From positions 7,439-71,438 of the forward strand of contig DBYD01000035.1 of assembly GCA_002309855.1 (NCBI GenBank): a DNA stretch of 64,000 nt, given 5' to 3'. The number at the start of each line of letters is the position of its first letter. Position 1 is the stretch's first letter. This document shows positions 9,201 through 16,034 of the stretch, piece after piece. The notes beneath the pieces are model-generated. The model was not told the origin of the DNA, did not search any database, and saw only the letters and a list, made by a program, of their open reading frames with translations. The DNA is from Bacteroidales bacterium UBA1195 (GTDB taxonomy: Bacteria > Bacteroidota > Bacteroidia > Bacteroidales > WCHB1-69). The position numbers and the translations under genes are program-made.

Positions 9201-10310
9201 AGCCAGATAACGACCAAAACAAATGCCCGAGCAAACAACCACGTTGCTACCGATCCTTTTCCTGTCGCTGAAGGCGGATGGCACGCCCGAAACACTTTCC
9301 TGCGCTGTATTGAGACAGCCCTTGGCACCAAGAACCTCTGCTCCTCTGCCCGCTACAGCAGCGGCATCTCCGCCGTCGATGCGTGCGGCAACGAGGAACA
9401 ATGGCTTGCAAGTGGCGGTGTCCGCATCAAGGCTACCGGCGACACAAACTGGACATACAAAGGCTGGGGTAATGAAGGCAAAATCTACTACAAGGACGGC
9501 AGTTCTTATAAGACCACCAATATGGCGAACCTGCTCACGCAATATGCCCCGCACAGCAAGACGCTGGAGGCGCAGGTGGCGGTCAGCTTTGCGGTTGAGT
9601 TCGGTGTCGCCGCCGGTGAGCATTACATCTTCAACGGCTGCGAGTGGTGGTATGCCAACCCGACGACTTCCATATTCACACCACCGACCGTGGCTGAAGG
9701 ATATATGAATGCACGTGTGTTCAAGGTTGTCACCGGCAGTGTCTCCGCCTACAGCGATACGGCGGGCACACCGGAGACCTTCACGGTCGAATGCTGCCTC
9801 CGCACCGGGCTGGCGCTCGGCTGCGACATGAGCGGCGACATCGGCCCGTGTTGGGGTGGCGGCTGCGAAATCGTGGGAGAGTGTGTCACAACCCCGGCCA
9901 GCGGAAGTTACGGATATACGCTGAAGGTGTATATTGAGCCTGACCAGATGAAATGGGTGAACGAGGGGAACACCAACGCCAATATCGGAACCAAGTTCCC
10001 GTCAGGGTTCGAGGACAAATACCGCTACGTCGGCAGTGTTGTCACCCGCACGAGCAGCTATATACGCCGCAGGATTCCGAATACGCCGCTGCCGGTCAGC
10101 CAGGGCGCAACATATAGCAAAGGCGAATGCGGCTACGGATATATGGCGAACTACTGGGGCAGCGCAGGAAAGAAAACCCGCGTGGGTGTCCGGGCAGGCA
10201 GCCACGCGAACAACAGTTCCCTGTCGGCGCGGTTTCTGAATGCGAACACCTCCGCAGGCAACACGTTCAGCTTCTCTTGCGGTTCTGCTCAAGTGCTTTT
10301 AGATGTGTGA
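6201..10310 (+). CDS. Phage receptor-binding / tail fibre protein with DGR-type C-terminus
   Basis: This 1369-residue structural protein is the last gene of the tail module. The N-terminal ~160 residues form a tail-attachment region, including DFIKGDSAYQVAVANGFNGT, a motif common in tail fibres. Residues ~215-310 form an Ala/Glu/Arg coiled coil with two similar blocks (AARDAAEQRREEKEAVRDDN and a related copy). A long β-rich body follows. The C-terminal ~200 residues are Gly/Trp/Asn-rich and end in SCGSAQVLL, which resembles the C-type-lectin fold used as the display scaffold of diversity-generating retroelements. The final ~130 coding bases show the matching codon signature (separate entry). 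It probably binds the host surface, with binding specificity variable in the last ~50 residues. Confidence 0.85.
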   Translation: MVFFYESDFTITEKIQDAQGVALDLSTMDFDIVYSTNGYRTYTASKHGSTYTNCVLDADDHSVLRITLDAHGLQPGFLVREITFHTAPPQGFDGNIQDISKKQYVVDIDTGRVVLGRKTSPAGAGQVYEIYHVDFIKGDSAYQVAVANGFNGTEEEWLVSLAMMFNPRGAYDAETTYAKWDMVNSSDSSYVSIADNNTGNELSDTTKWMPLASGAAASVFAEAASEAELQRQRAEAARDAAEQRREEKEAVRDDNEYNPTTGRVAKEAARAAAEQRRVEADNERKTEWGSSESGLKKEILDSIAAANAAAANAGSLQASLEGGIVIPAMAEDLSSPGDRVTVRDKFIVRTTAGDESIDSTKDALLLEVVGGCGSLENEAFKINALRWNRANAIDPSAWASGKTGGYITGAVSGGVITDGSNKLCIVHTPKCEAGEYGTAEKNNGWLLTDRNGNNLKVGDGTVVGVWYCAALPASGSAVTAVTEHTFTGHTERFYLPDEGWMVVELASGATLADICCHLAWSYGYDQFTAYAAPAELSLAVSALTSKFQTATVNGKTCLVMRGIEQGVGGIFDRVTIYPEGGGTYERNIAAQLLTDLTWTETEIEGEVVEGEGAAASGYRYTASLPTSGTYAALRDGLIRPDVDGMTLNGYKLTYDSPEQIDPATAFAGKYVDYQIATPVAGTHSINPTGKLPNDMGTEEVIGGDNATGTIVISYMRGFRDTMRALYNDFNRASAELKEMGYTKPLYCVGEWLANANTASPADQDNPDALAVFGNREWALDWRPFLVDMTAVEGETKKHPVMELRKNNWLRDIYGNWAPVVGITTAMRDECMANALYTDADCTSQYCAAGEYDPEAFLALCRIELVNGMKVLTHPTLYKSAATEVGHYLMPWETVETKYSIFVGRKDEVYLLDNVVGASGKEWNGIIGANANVWDGVDARTYALKPTGICPSPATAISENDVVKIRSFFYNYPSSLTGVKGRTGLAGTMFYGDGHYPTSGYSQITTKTNARANNHVATDPFPVAEGGWHARNTFLRCIETALGTKNLCSSARYSSGISAVDACGNEEQWLASGGVRIKATGDTNWTYKGWGNEGKIYYKDGSSYKTTNMANLLTQYAPHSKTLEAQVAVSFAVEFGVAAGEHYIFNGCEWWYANPTTSIFTPPTVAEGYMNARVFKVVTGSVSAYSDTAGTPETFTVECCLRTGLALGCDMSGDIGPCWGGGCEIVGECVTTPASGSYGYTLKVYIEPDQMKWVNEGNTNANIGTKFPSGFEDKYRYVGSVVTRTSSYIRRRIPNTPLPVSQGATYSKGECGYGYMANYWGSAGKKTRVGVRAGSHANNSSLSARFLNANTSAGNTFSFSCGSAQVLLDV
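10149..10301 (+). other. Putative DGR variable region with IMH-like 3' end
   Basis: In the tail-fibre frame the codons starting at 10200, 10203, 10209, 10212, 10215, 10218, 10233, 10239, 10245, 10248, 10251, 10260, 10266, 10269, 10272 and 10275 all end in C or T. They read Ser, His, Asn, Asn, Ser, Ser, Phe, Asn, Asn, Thr, Ser, Asn, Phe, Ser, Phe and Ser. That is what AAC/AAT template codons become when adenines are randomised. Between them lie fixed GC-rich codons for Ala, Leu, Arg and Gly. The block ends at 10278-10301 with an invariant-looking tract coding CGSAQVLL, where the initiation-of-mutagenic-homing (IMH) sequence would sit. The 5' limit is a guess. No template repeat or reverse transcriptase is visible in the window. 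Confidence 0.7.
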
Positions 10311-11002
10311 GCCACATTATTAAGCATGCACGCCCTGACTGTAGGGTTGTGTACAACGATTTCGACCATTTCTGCGAACGTCTGGCCAATGTCGGTCGCA
10401 CCAATGAGATGCTCCACGCGCTGCGCCCTATTGTCGCGGAAATCCCACACAAAATGCGCATTGTGGAGCCCGTGCGTTCCGCTGTTCTGGCGGAAGTGTT
10501 ACGATGGCACAAGTCCGGCTTTGTGGACTGGATAACAATATCCAGCAACCTGTTGTTCGTTATGAACTACGTCGGCAGTTATGAGGAGTTCGCAAAAATG
10601 ACATTCTACAACAGAGTCAGGGTTGTGGACTATGACGTGTCAGGCTATCTGGAAGGCGTCGAAATCGTTTCAATGGACTACAGACCGCTCTTTGATATGT
10701 TCAGGGAAAATGAGGATGTTGTGTTCATACTTGACCCGCCATATCTGTCAACGGATTGCAGCACGTACAACAGCTCGGACTATTGGCGTTTGTCCGACTA
10801 TCTGGACGTGCTGAAATGTCTGCAGGGAACAAACTATGTCTATTATACCAGCAGCAAAAGTTCCATCGTTGAACTCGCGGAATTCATATCCAGAACTGAC
10901 CTTCGCGACAACCCGTTCAAAGGAGCGACAATATACAAGCACCCTGTCAAAGGAATCGCTCTGAACTACGAAGACATGATGCTCGTGAAAACAGCCGCTT
11001 GA
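10307..11002 (+). pseudogene. 5'-truncated D12-class adenine-specific DNA methyltransferase
   Basis: The frame encodes the C-terminal ~230 residues of a D12 (Dam-like) N6-adenine methyltransferase. YNDFD is visible near the start, the catalytic DPPY motif is present (ILDPPYLSTD, ~residue 145) and a typical KGIALNYEDMML end follows. The N-terminal lysine motif and the AdoMet-binding FxGxG motif that should precede VSHIIKH are missing. In that place the frame runs back into the tail-fibre variable region and reads LRFCSSAFRC. A GTG at 10307 overlaps the tail-fibre stop (GTGTGA) and could start a truncated product, which should be inactive without motif I. The gene ends just before a strong terminator. 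It is most simply a deletion remnant. Confidence 0.72.
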
Positions 11003-11009
11003 TGTGAGA

Positions 11010-11048
11010 AAAAAAAAGAGCGTTGCTTGAACTTTGCAACGCTCTTTA
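11010..11048. terminator. Bidirectional intrinsic terminator after the phage module
   Basis: A perfect 12-bp stem (AAAGAGCGTTGC at 11015-11026 pairing with 11036-11047) encloses a 9-base loop. An A-run precedes it and T-rich sequence ends it, so it could stop transcription in both directions. It lies 8 bases after the methyltransferase remnant and marks the end of the phage-derived block. Confidence 0.85.
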
Positions 11049-11072
11049 AAACTTCGCCAAAATCCGTTCACG

Positions 11073-11110
11073 AATGTACATTTCGTTTGAAATTAATGTA
11101 CATTTCGTTT
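11073..11110 (+). repeat. Short direct repeat built on the palindrome ATGTACAT
   Basis: The 16-base string AATGTACATTTCGTTT occurs at 11073-11088 and again at 11095-11110, exactly 22 bp apart. Each copy contains the self-complementary octamer ATGTACAT. Two palindromes about two helical turns apart at the front of the metalloprotease-like gene suggest a binding site for a regulator. The first copy contains the annotated ATG of that gene, which makes this start doubtful. Confidence 0.5.
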
Positions 11111-12168
11111 TGCGGATTATAGTTGTGCGACCTTTAGAGAGAGGTTTGTATAATCGATTTATTGGCGAAGCTCATGAACCACACAAAAAAGACTGGATTC
11201 ATCTTTTGAACATATTGGAGTTTAAAGGGAAATATGAAAACATAGTAAATCTTTTACATTCCATGCCTGTTTGTCTTCGTGAATCAAAATCTTTGGCAGA
11301 CCGTGATGAAAACCGTGATAAAGACAGCATTATAGATCTGTTGGGAGCATATTGTCCCAATCAAAACTATGACAATCCTCACATTGAATTGTATTTGACC
11401 GATATTGATGTTTCGACCAAAAACAATGAGGAACATTTCAAATGGCTTTTTACCAAAGTGCTTTTTCACGAATTGGCTCACGCTGCTTTGGATATTTATA
11501 TGTTGAATCGTAATCGTCAAGAGGCAGAAAGAGTTTCTTATAAAACAGAATTTGACCGGTGGCGTGAAGAGTCAATGGCGAATGCCGTCGCACTCCGGAT
11601 AATAAAAGATTTTGGTAACAAAGATTTCTATGATTATGCCAAAAATTATATGCAAACACAACCAAAAGAGTATGCACTCGGCGTTTTGATGGAAGACTTT
11701 GGTTATTGGGATTTCAGAAGCGTTTTTCAAGCAAAGGAAGATGGAGTAAATTCCACCCTACAACAGGAATGGCTGAAGTATGTTAAAGGCACTCCTGACT
11801 GGGAGGGGATGAAAAAATGGAATGAATTATTGAATACTCAGTATGTCTATATCTTTGAAGGAAAATATTATTCATCGGAAGAAGTATTGGTATTCGACAT
11901 TGTAAACAAGGTGCTTTCTGACTATGTGAACAAAAATGGAAATAAAATGCCATTTAACACATTTAGTTCACTTTTCCCATATATCAGAACTGGTGCAGAG
12001 ATGTCATACGAACCGACACAAAAGGTCATAGGAGATAGCCGATATAAAGAGTTAAGATTAGTTGATGGCAATTATTCCTTGTATTATTTCTGGGACAATG
12101 GTTCTCTACATGCGTTTGTGGATGCTAAAAAACTCCATATCAATATAATTGAATACAAGAATTACTAA
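11074..12168 (+). CDS. HExxH-motif metalloprotease-like protein, unknown function
   Basis: This 364-residue protein is clearly more AT-rich than its neighbours. It contains FHELAHAALD (HExxH at residues 132-136), the zinc-binding motif of gluzincin/minigluzincin-type peptidases. A plausible third ligand lies in EESMANAVALRI some 30 residues later. I see no signal peptide or membrane segment, so it should be cytoplasmic. The start is uncertain: ATG 11074 lies inside a repeat that looks regulatory, and GTG 11125 (before RPLERGLYNRF) is a credible alternative. It lies between two terminators and so is its own transcription unit, probably horizontally acquired cargo next to the prophage. The substrate cannot be inferred. 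Confidence 0.65.
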   Translation: MYISFEINVHFVLRIIVVRPLERGLYNRFIGEAHEPHKKDWIHLLNILEFKGKYENIVNLLHSMPVCLRESKSLADRDENRDKDSIIDLLGAYCPNQNYDNPHIELYLTDIDVSTKNNEEHFKWLFTKVLFHELAHAALDIYMLNRNRQEAERVSYKTEFDRWREESMANAVALRIIKDFGNKDFYDYAKNYMQTQPKEYALGVLMEDFGYWDFRSVFQAKEDGVNSTLQQEWLKYVKGTPDWEGMKKWNELLNTQYVYIFEGKYYSSEEVLVFDIVNKVLSDYVNKNGNKMPFNTFSSLFPYIRTGAEMSYEPTQKVIGDSRYKELRLVDGNYSLYYFWDNGSLHAFVDAKKLHINIIEYKNY

Positions 12169-12514
12169 AAATCCTCATCCTTGTGGCCTATGCCGTAGCC
12201 AAGGCCAAGCAGTAAACGTAAGGGACATTCTGCAACAGGCAGGGTGTCCCCTTTTTTTTGCCCCCCGTAAAAAATACCTTTTTGCCGACATGATATCCGG
12301 GCGGGACGGAATGTCCAAAGCTGGAACCGGATTTCCACAGCTCTGAAAAAGGACACTAAAAATCACTGAATAAAATTTACTTTTAGTACAACTTTAAAAA
12401 AAAAGTATTCTGAAGGTGAAAAAAGGTTGTTTTTTGGTTAATTTTTGTGAGAAATCTGTTATATATGATTGCAATCAAAAACCAAAACATCAACTTTTTT
12501 CAAATCCAAATACA
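12169..12514. other. 346-bp intergenic region between the metalloprotease-like and AAA ATPase genes
   Basis: No protein-coding gene is supported here. The left part holds an intrinsic terminator (separate entry). The right part, ~12360-12514, is very AT-rich and presumably carries the promoter of the AAA ATPase. TATGATTGC near 12463 resembles the -7 box TAnnTTTGC with one mismatch, preceded by TTTG 16 bases upstream. I found no tRNA or attachment-site-like gene end. Confidence 0.5.
12221..12259 (+). terminator. Intrinsic terminator
   Basis: GGGACA (12222-12227) pairs with TGTCCC (12245-12250), and a run of eight T residues follows at 12252-12259. The loop is long (17 bases), so this is a weaker terminator than the one at 11010. 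It closes the metalloprotease-like gene. Confidence 0.65.
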
Positions 12515-14155
12515 ATGCCTGTAACCAACCAACAAATCACCTTATTAGCCGCCATCGAGCGTGTCGCCACAAATGCCAAAGCATCGGAACTGGACGATCG
12601 GTTCTTCACAACGTGCAAGGAGGAACTGTCATATCTTGCCAACAGCTATGGAATCACCCCGTTGCAGGCCGCGCTCTTCTGTGTCTGCATGGAAAAGGGT
12701 CCGAATTACATTTATTTCCACGATTTGGCATCCTATCTCAATCTCAACACTATTCGTATTCTTAGCTATGGTACCGACATCGACGCCCTTGTCCACCGCC
12801 GCCTGCTGCGCTACTGCGATACGAAAGACGAAGGCTCTATTGATGTGCCAGCTAAAGTCATCAAGGCCCTCAAACACAATGAGGTGTACCAGCTACCCAA
12901 ACACACTGATTTGGACGCCTGTGGTATGATGGAGTATATGAACATGTGGTTTGAAGACCTCCACGACGATGCCGTTTCCGCACGTGAGCTGCGCGAAGAG
13001 ATGAAAGCCATGATTAATGATAACCCACAAGTCGGTCTCGCGCAGAAAGTCAAAACCCTCGACCTCAATGACGAAGACGTGCTGCTGCTGCTTTTCTTCT
13101 GCCACGAACTCATCAATGACAATGATGACGACATTCGTTTCCATCGGCTCGAAGACCTCTTTGACAACATAATTGTCTTCAACCACGCCAAAAACCTCTT
13201 GCAACGTGGTGACCATCCTCTTATGCAAAAAAAGCTGATTGAGCATCAATGCGTCAACGGCCTTGCCGACAACACCTGTTACAAGCTCACCGAACTGGCC
13301 AAGCGCGACCTGCTCGGCGAATTCAATATCAACATCGCCGATGAAAAGCTTGCCGATGTGCTGCTGTCTGACAGCATCACCGCCAAAGAACTCTTCTACA
13401 GCGAAAGTGTCAGCCGTCAGGTTGACGAATTGTCCGCGTTGTTGGACGCAGGGCAATACAAGCAAATTCGCGAGCGGATGAAACAGCGGGGGTTCCGTCA
13501 GGGATTCACCTGCCTTTTCCATGGCGGTCCCGGAACGGGAAAGACCGAGACTGTGTACCAACTGGCACGCCGCACGGGCCGTCAGGTGATGGTGGTTGAT
13601 GTGCCGCAGATCAAGAGCAAATGGGTCGGCGAAAGCGAGAAGAACATCAAGGCGCTCTTTGACCGCTACCGTGCGCTGGTGGAGAAATCAGATGTGGCGC
13701 CCATTCTGCTTTTCAACGAGGCTGACGCCATTATCGGCATCCGCAAGCAGGGGGCGGAAGATGCCGTTGACAAAATGGAGAACACCATCCAGAACATTAT
13801 TCTGCAGGAGATGGAAAATCTTGACGGTATCCTTATCGCCACCACCAATCTGACTGAGAACCTTGACAGTGCCTTTGAGCGCCGCTTCCTCTACAAGATA
13901 CGTTTTGACAAGCCTGATGCCACAGTGCGCAGCAAAATATGGCAGACAAAGATACCCGAATTGTCCGCGATGGATGCCGACACCATTGCCGGACGTTACA
14001 GTTTCAGTGGAGGCCAGATAGAGAATATTGCCCGGAAGTATACTGTCTTCAGCATCCTCCACGGTGAAACCGGATGCCCGCAAAGTGCCATTATAGAACT
14101 CTGTAACAACGAAAAAATAGCTGCAAATAATTCAAGAAAAATTGGTTTTTTATGA
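12515..14155 (+). CDS. AAA-family ATPase (FtsH/Cdc48-like ATPase domain)
   Basis: The ATG at 12515 (MPVTNQQITLL) is chosen; an upstream in-frame start would add 33 AT-rich residues of promoter-like sequence. The product is 546 residues. The N-terminal ~300 residues are helical and unrecognised. They are followed by a canonical AAA module: Walker A GGPGTGKT (337-344), pore-loop-like KSKWVGESEKN, Walker B ILLFNEAD, sensor 1 ATTN and arginine finger FERRF. It has no protease domain or membrane segment, so it probably remodels a protein partner. The Asn in place of the second acidic Walker B residue (FNEAD rather than IDEAD) is a variation to note. An AT-rich gene follows 28 bases downstream. Confidence 0.82.
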   Translation: MPVTNQQITLLAAIERVATNAKASELDDRFFTTCKEELSYLANSYGITPLQAALFCVCMEKGPNYIYFHDLASYLNLNTIRILSYGTDIDALVHRRLLRYCDTKDEGSIDVPAKVIKALKHNEVYQLPKHTDLDACGMMEYMNMWFEDLHDDAVSARELREEMKAMINDNPQVGLAQKVKTLDLNDEDVLLLLFFCHELINDNDDDIRFHRLEDLFDNIIVFNHAKNLLQRGDHPLMQKKLIEHQCVNGLADNTCYKLTELAKRDLLGEFNINIADEKLADVLLSDSITAKELFYSESVSRQVDELSALLDAGQYKQIRERMKQRGFRQGFTCLFHGGPGTGKTETVYQLARRTGRQVMVVDVPQIKSKWVGESEKNIKALFDRYRALVEKSDVAPILLFNEADAIIGIRKQGAEDAVDKMENTIQNIILQEMENLDGILIATTNLTENLDSAFERRFLYKIRFDKPDATVRSKIWQTKIPELSAMDADTIAGRYSFSGGQIENIARKYTVFSILHGETGCPQSAIIELCNNEKIAANNSRKIGFL

Positions 14156-14183
14156 TTCCCAAATTCAAATAAATTCAGAATTC

Positions 14184-14867
14184 ATGAAAGAACAGAAAGA
14201 TTTTTCATTTTTACCATTTGAAGATTACTCGAATTCACTGCTTTGTAAGTATTCAAAATCTTATAAAGCAAAAGTTTATGAATACACAAATTGCAGCAAT
14301 CATAACTTGATTGTTGAGGGCTCCTTTAATAGATTATTGTCTCAAATGAAAGAAAAAGACTTTGCTATACTTACTGCATATAGAAGTACGTTGACGAAAA
14401 AAGAAAACATCATGCGAAATCGTAATCTTCGTGGTATTTTAAATGCTGATGAAATGGGAGTTCACCAATTGGTCGGTCATTGGAGGGAAAACCCTAATGG
14501 CAGTGATTATAGGGATGCCGAAGAAAATGAATTGGTAGATGCTGTTGAACGTTCATACTTTGTCGCCAAACCGGATTCGATGCCATTTGAAAAATTTAAG
14601 GGATGTATCTTAAAATGTCTCACAATGGATGGGCAAACACAAGATCCGGCAATTATTAGTAAAGGTGGTGATATTTATTGTTTGCATAATACAGGCAGTT
14701 TAGAAAAAATTGCAAAAAAAATATCATTAAACAAAATAAATCAAGCATATTCCCAATATATAAAACATTTGGACATACCATTTGTGTTTGAAGGGGTTGA
14801 AAGACCCGGTTCAAATATGGGTTTGTTTGCGTATGAAAAGAATGGTTTTAAAACCGTTACACTATAA
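14184..14867 (+). CDS. Hypothetical protein, AT-rich
   Basis: The ATG at 14184 (MKEQKDFSFLPFEDY) gives 227 residues. An in-frame TTG 42 bases upstream overlaps the ATPase and is less likely. I do not recognise the family with confidence. The segment FAILTAYRS, then RNRNLRGILNADEMGVHQLVGHWRE, has the look of small phage or accessory proteins that handle a bound ligand, but I assign no function. No signal peptide or membrane helix is visible. Base composition is much more AT-rich than the ATPase gene only 28 bases upstream, which argues for separate origins of the two genes even if they are now co-transcribed. Confidence 0.55.
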   Translation: MKEQKDFSFLPFEDYSNSLLCKYSKSYKAKVYEYTNCSNHNLIVEGSFNRLLSQMKEKDFAILTAYRSTLTKKENIMRNRNLRGILNADEMGVHQLVGHWRENPNGSDYRDAEENELVDAVERSYFVAKPDSMPFEKFKGCILKCLTMDGQTQDPAIISKGGDIYCLHNTGSLEKIAKKISLNKINQAYSQYIKHLDIPFVFEGVERPGSNMGLFAYEKNGFKTVTL

Positions 14868-14971
14868 AATTCCGAAGATACCAGTACGGACGGTCAGGGA
14901 CGTGGCATAAATATGGACGGTACACAATATATTCAGAATAATTAAGTTATAACATTAAAAATCTTTGAAAT

Positions 14972-15397
14972 ATGAGATATATAAGGACAATTCAAGAAAT
15001 GATTGATGAGCAGGTATCTGAAACTATTAGCCGTATCGATCCGATAACAGAAATGGCAGTGCCGTTGAATAAATACAAAGTACGTGTCGATGGATTAAGA
15101 TTTCATCTTGTCAGGAACTGGTGCCTATGCAGATATTGCCAGTTGTTTGATACGATGAACATATGTTTCAAGCATTGGATAAATGAATTGGAAGCGGTCA
15201 TTGAAAAGTTCCTCCGCCTCCATCTCCATCCGCGAGAAGGCGAACCATTTCTTTCCGAGGTCTTTCAGCGAGGCACCGATGTGATAGACGGAAGAGCAAA
15301 TTTTTTTTTTTCGTCCACGCGGAATCTGTGTCGGGATTTTGAATACTTTTGCAGTGTCATAACCGATAATTTGAAACTACTGATACGGCTTGTGTGA
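14972..15397 (+). CDS. Small hypothetical protein, probably chimeric at its 3' end
   Basis: This 141-residue frame has two unlike halves. Residues 1-80 (MRYIRTIQEMIDEQVSETIS to HWINELEAVIEKF) look like a real small cytoplasmic protein with a Trp/Cys-rich core (RNWCLCRYCQLFD). From about 15210 the plus-strand reading is simply the antisense of a decayed minus-strand gene (next entry) and has no protein-like character. The likely history is that an insertion or deletion removed the original 3' end and the frame now reads through into foreign sequence. It may be a broken gene. No function is assigned. Confidence 0.4.
   Translation: MRYIRTIQEMIDEQVSETISRIDPITEMAVPLNKYKVRVDGLRFHLVRNWCLCRYCQLFDTMNICFKHWINELEAVIEKFLRLHLHPREGEPFLSEVFQRGTDVIDGRANFFFSSTRNLCRDFEYFCSVITDNLKLLIRLV
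15208..15340 (-). pseudogene. Decayed gene fragment (GASLKDLGKKWFAF family), copy A
   Basis: Read on the minus strand, this segment encodes VYHIGASLKDLGKKWFAFSR followed by MEMEAEELF. That resembles a conserved C-terminal block of Bacteroidetes proteins, often with an ORF6N or PLD-like HxRF motif. The expected upstream HRFRVDE is present but in another frame. The shift lies in a run of eleven A residues (T at 15301-15311 on the plus strand), so the gene is frameshifted as well as truncated. The family name is from memory and tentative; the homology with copy B at 15952 is read directly. Confidence 0.5.
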
Positions 15398-15446
15398 AAA
15401 CAGTTTGAAGATTTGGTGTGATTAAATGGAATAAAAAGTCAATGCA

Positions 15447-15644
15447 ATGGGAAAACAATATAAAAAAGAAAAAAACAAGGTGATTGTGGTTTCGGAGCCG
15501 GAACCTGCTTATGGTTTGGCAAAGGGCTGCCAGGTTCCTGTTACAGATTTGTCTGAAGAGGAGTTGCTGTCAGGCACAATGTCGGTTGACGCCTATTTTG
15601 ATGAATTGATTTCATTGGTGCGTAAGGACTATGAAAATCTATGA
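15447..15644 (+). CDS. Probable antitoxin of a type II toxin-antitoxin pair
   Basis: This 65-residue acidic protein (MGKQYKKEKNKVIVVSEPEP, ending in VDAYFDELISLVRKDYENL) overlaps the start of the downstream ParE/RelE-like toxin by 14 bases. Size, position and overlap are typical of antitoxins in Bacteroidota. Its C-terminal helix is presumably the toxin-binding part. I see no clear ribbon-helix-helix or helix-turn-helix motif, so the antitoxin family is unknown. The role is inferred from the toxin next door. Confidence 0.65.
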   Translation: MGKQYKKEKNKVIVVSEPEPAYGLAKGCQVPVTDLSEEELLSGTMSVDAYFDELISLVRKDYENL

Positions 15645-15939
15645 AGTAAGAATCAGCCGCTCTGCACGGACTGATATGGACAATTTGCGGGTCTTTCTGG
15701 ACGAGATGTTGTCGGAGGAGAGGGCTATACGCTATGCCAACAACATGCGGTCTGAAATCAAAATGTTGTCCATATATGCTGAATGTAACGGTTGCACAAC
15801 ATCCCGGACATTGCGCATGATTCATCCTAAAGCACGTAGAATGGTGTCTCACAACCGTCGTTGGATTTATGTTTACCATATTGAGGGAACATATGTGATT
15901 GTGGACAGGATTCTTCCTGCAAAGATGAATAAAGGTTAA
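15631..15939 (+). CDS. ParE/RelE-superfamily toxin
   Basis: The product is 102 residues with the layout of the family. It starts with MKIYEVRISRSARTDMDNL (first strand and helix), continues with a second helix, RAIRYANNMRSEIKML, and ends in a strand-rich half with RMIHPKARRMVSHNRRWIYVYHIEG and VIVDRIL. RelE members cleave ribosome-bound mRNA and ParE members poison gyrase. The sequence does not show clearly which applies. The ATG at 15631 lies inside the antitoxin gene, so the two are translationally coupled. The pair sits between two decayed fragments of one gene family downstream of recF. Confidence 0.8.
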   Translation: MKIYEVRISRSARTDMDNLRVFLDEMLSEERAIRYANNMRSEIKMLSIYAECNGCTTSRTLRMIHPKARRMVSHNRRWIYVYHIEGTYVIVDRILPAKMNKG

Positions 15940-15951
15940 CCTTCCAATCTC

Positions 15952-16023
15952 TTAATCGGATTTGGTCATTTCCATCACCTCCTCCGTCCCCATCTCCATC
16001 CGTGAGAAGGCGAAGCATTTCAG
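15952..16023 (-). pseudogene. Decayed 3' end of the same family as copy A, copy B
   Basis: On the minus strand this reads LKCFAFSRMEMGTEEVMEMT, then KSD and a stop. It matches KWFAFSRMEMEAEEL of copy A. The DNA is alike too: 15221-15251 and 15991-16021 agree at 29 of 31 bases. The fragment begins a few bases after the recF stop on the same strand, so a complete gene probably once followed recF and was cut away when the accessory DNA arrived. The repeated segment could also be a recombination or attachment site. Confidence 0.5.
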
Positions 16024-16034
16024 TTATCGGCAAC

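Noticed and set aside
7809..9623. Two long minus-strand open frames opposite the tail fibre gene
   Set aside because: Their composition (Val, Gly, His and Arg rich without domains) is that of antisense shadows; the plus-strand gene continues through them without interruption.
10311..10560. Possible DGR template repeat just downstream of the variable region
   Set aside because: No repeat of the variable-region fixed codons or of the CGSAQVLL tract is visible after the tail-fibre stop; the sequence is already methyltransferase coding.
12169..12230. tRNA-like or attachment-site sequence near GGCCTATGCCGTAGCCAAGG
   Set aside because: Short GC-rich inverted bits occur, but no cloverleaf, anticodon arm or CCA end can be drawn; only the terminator is supported.
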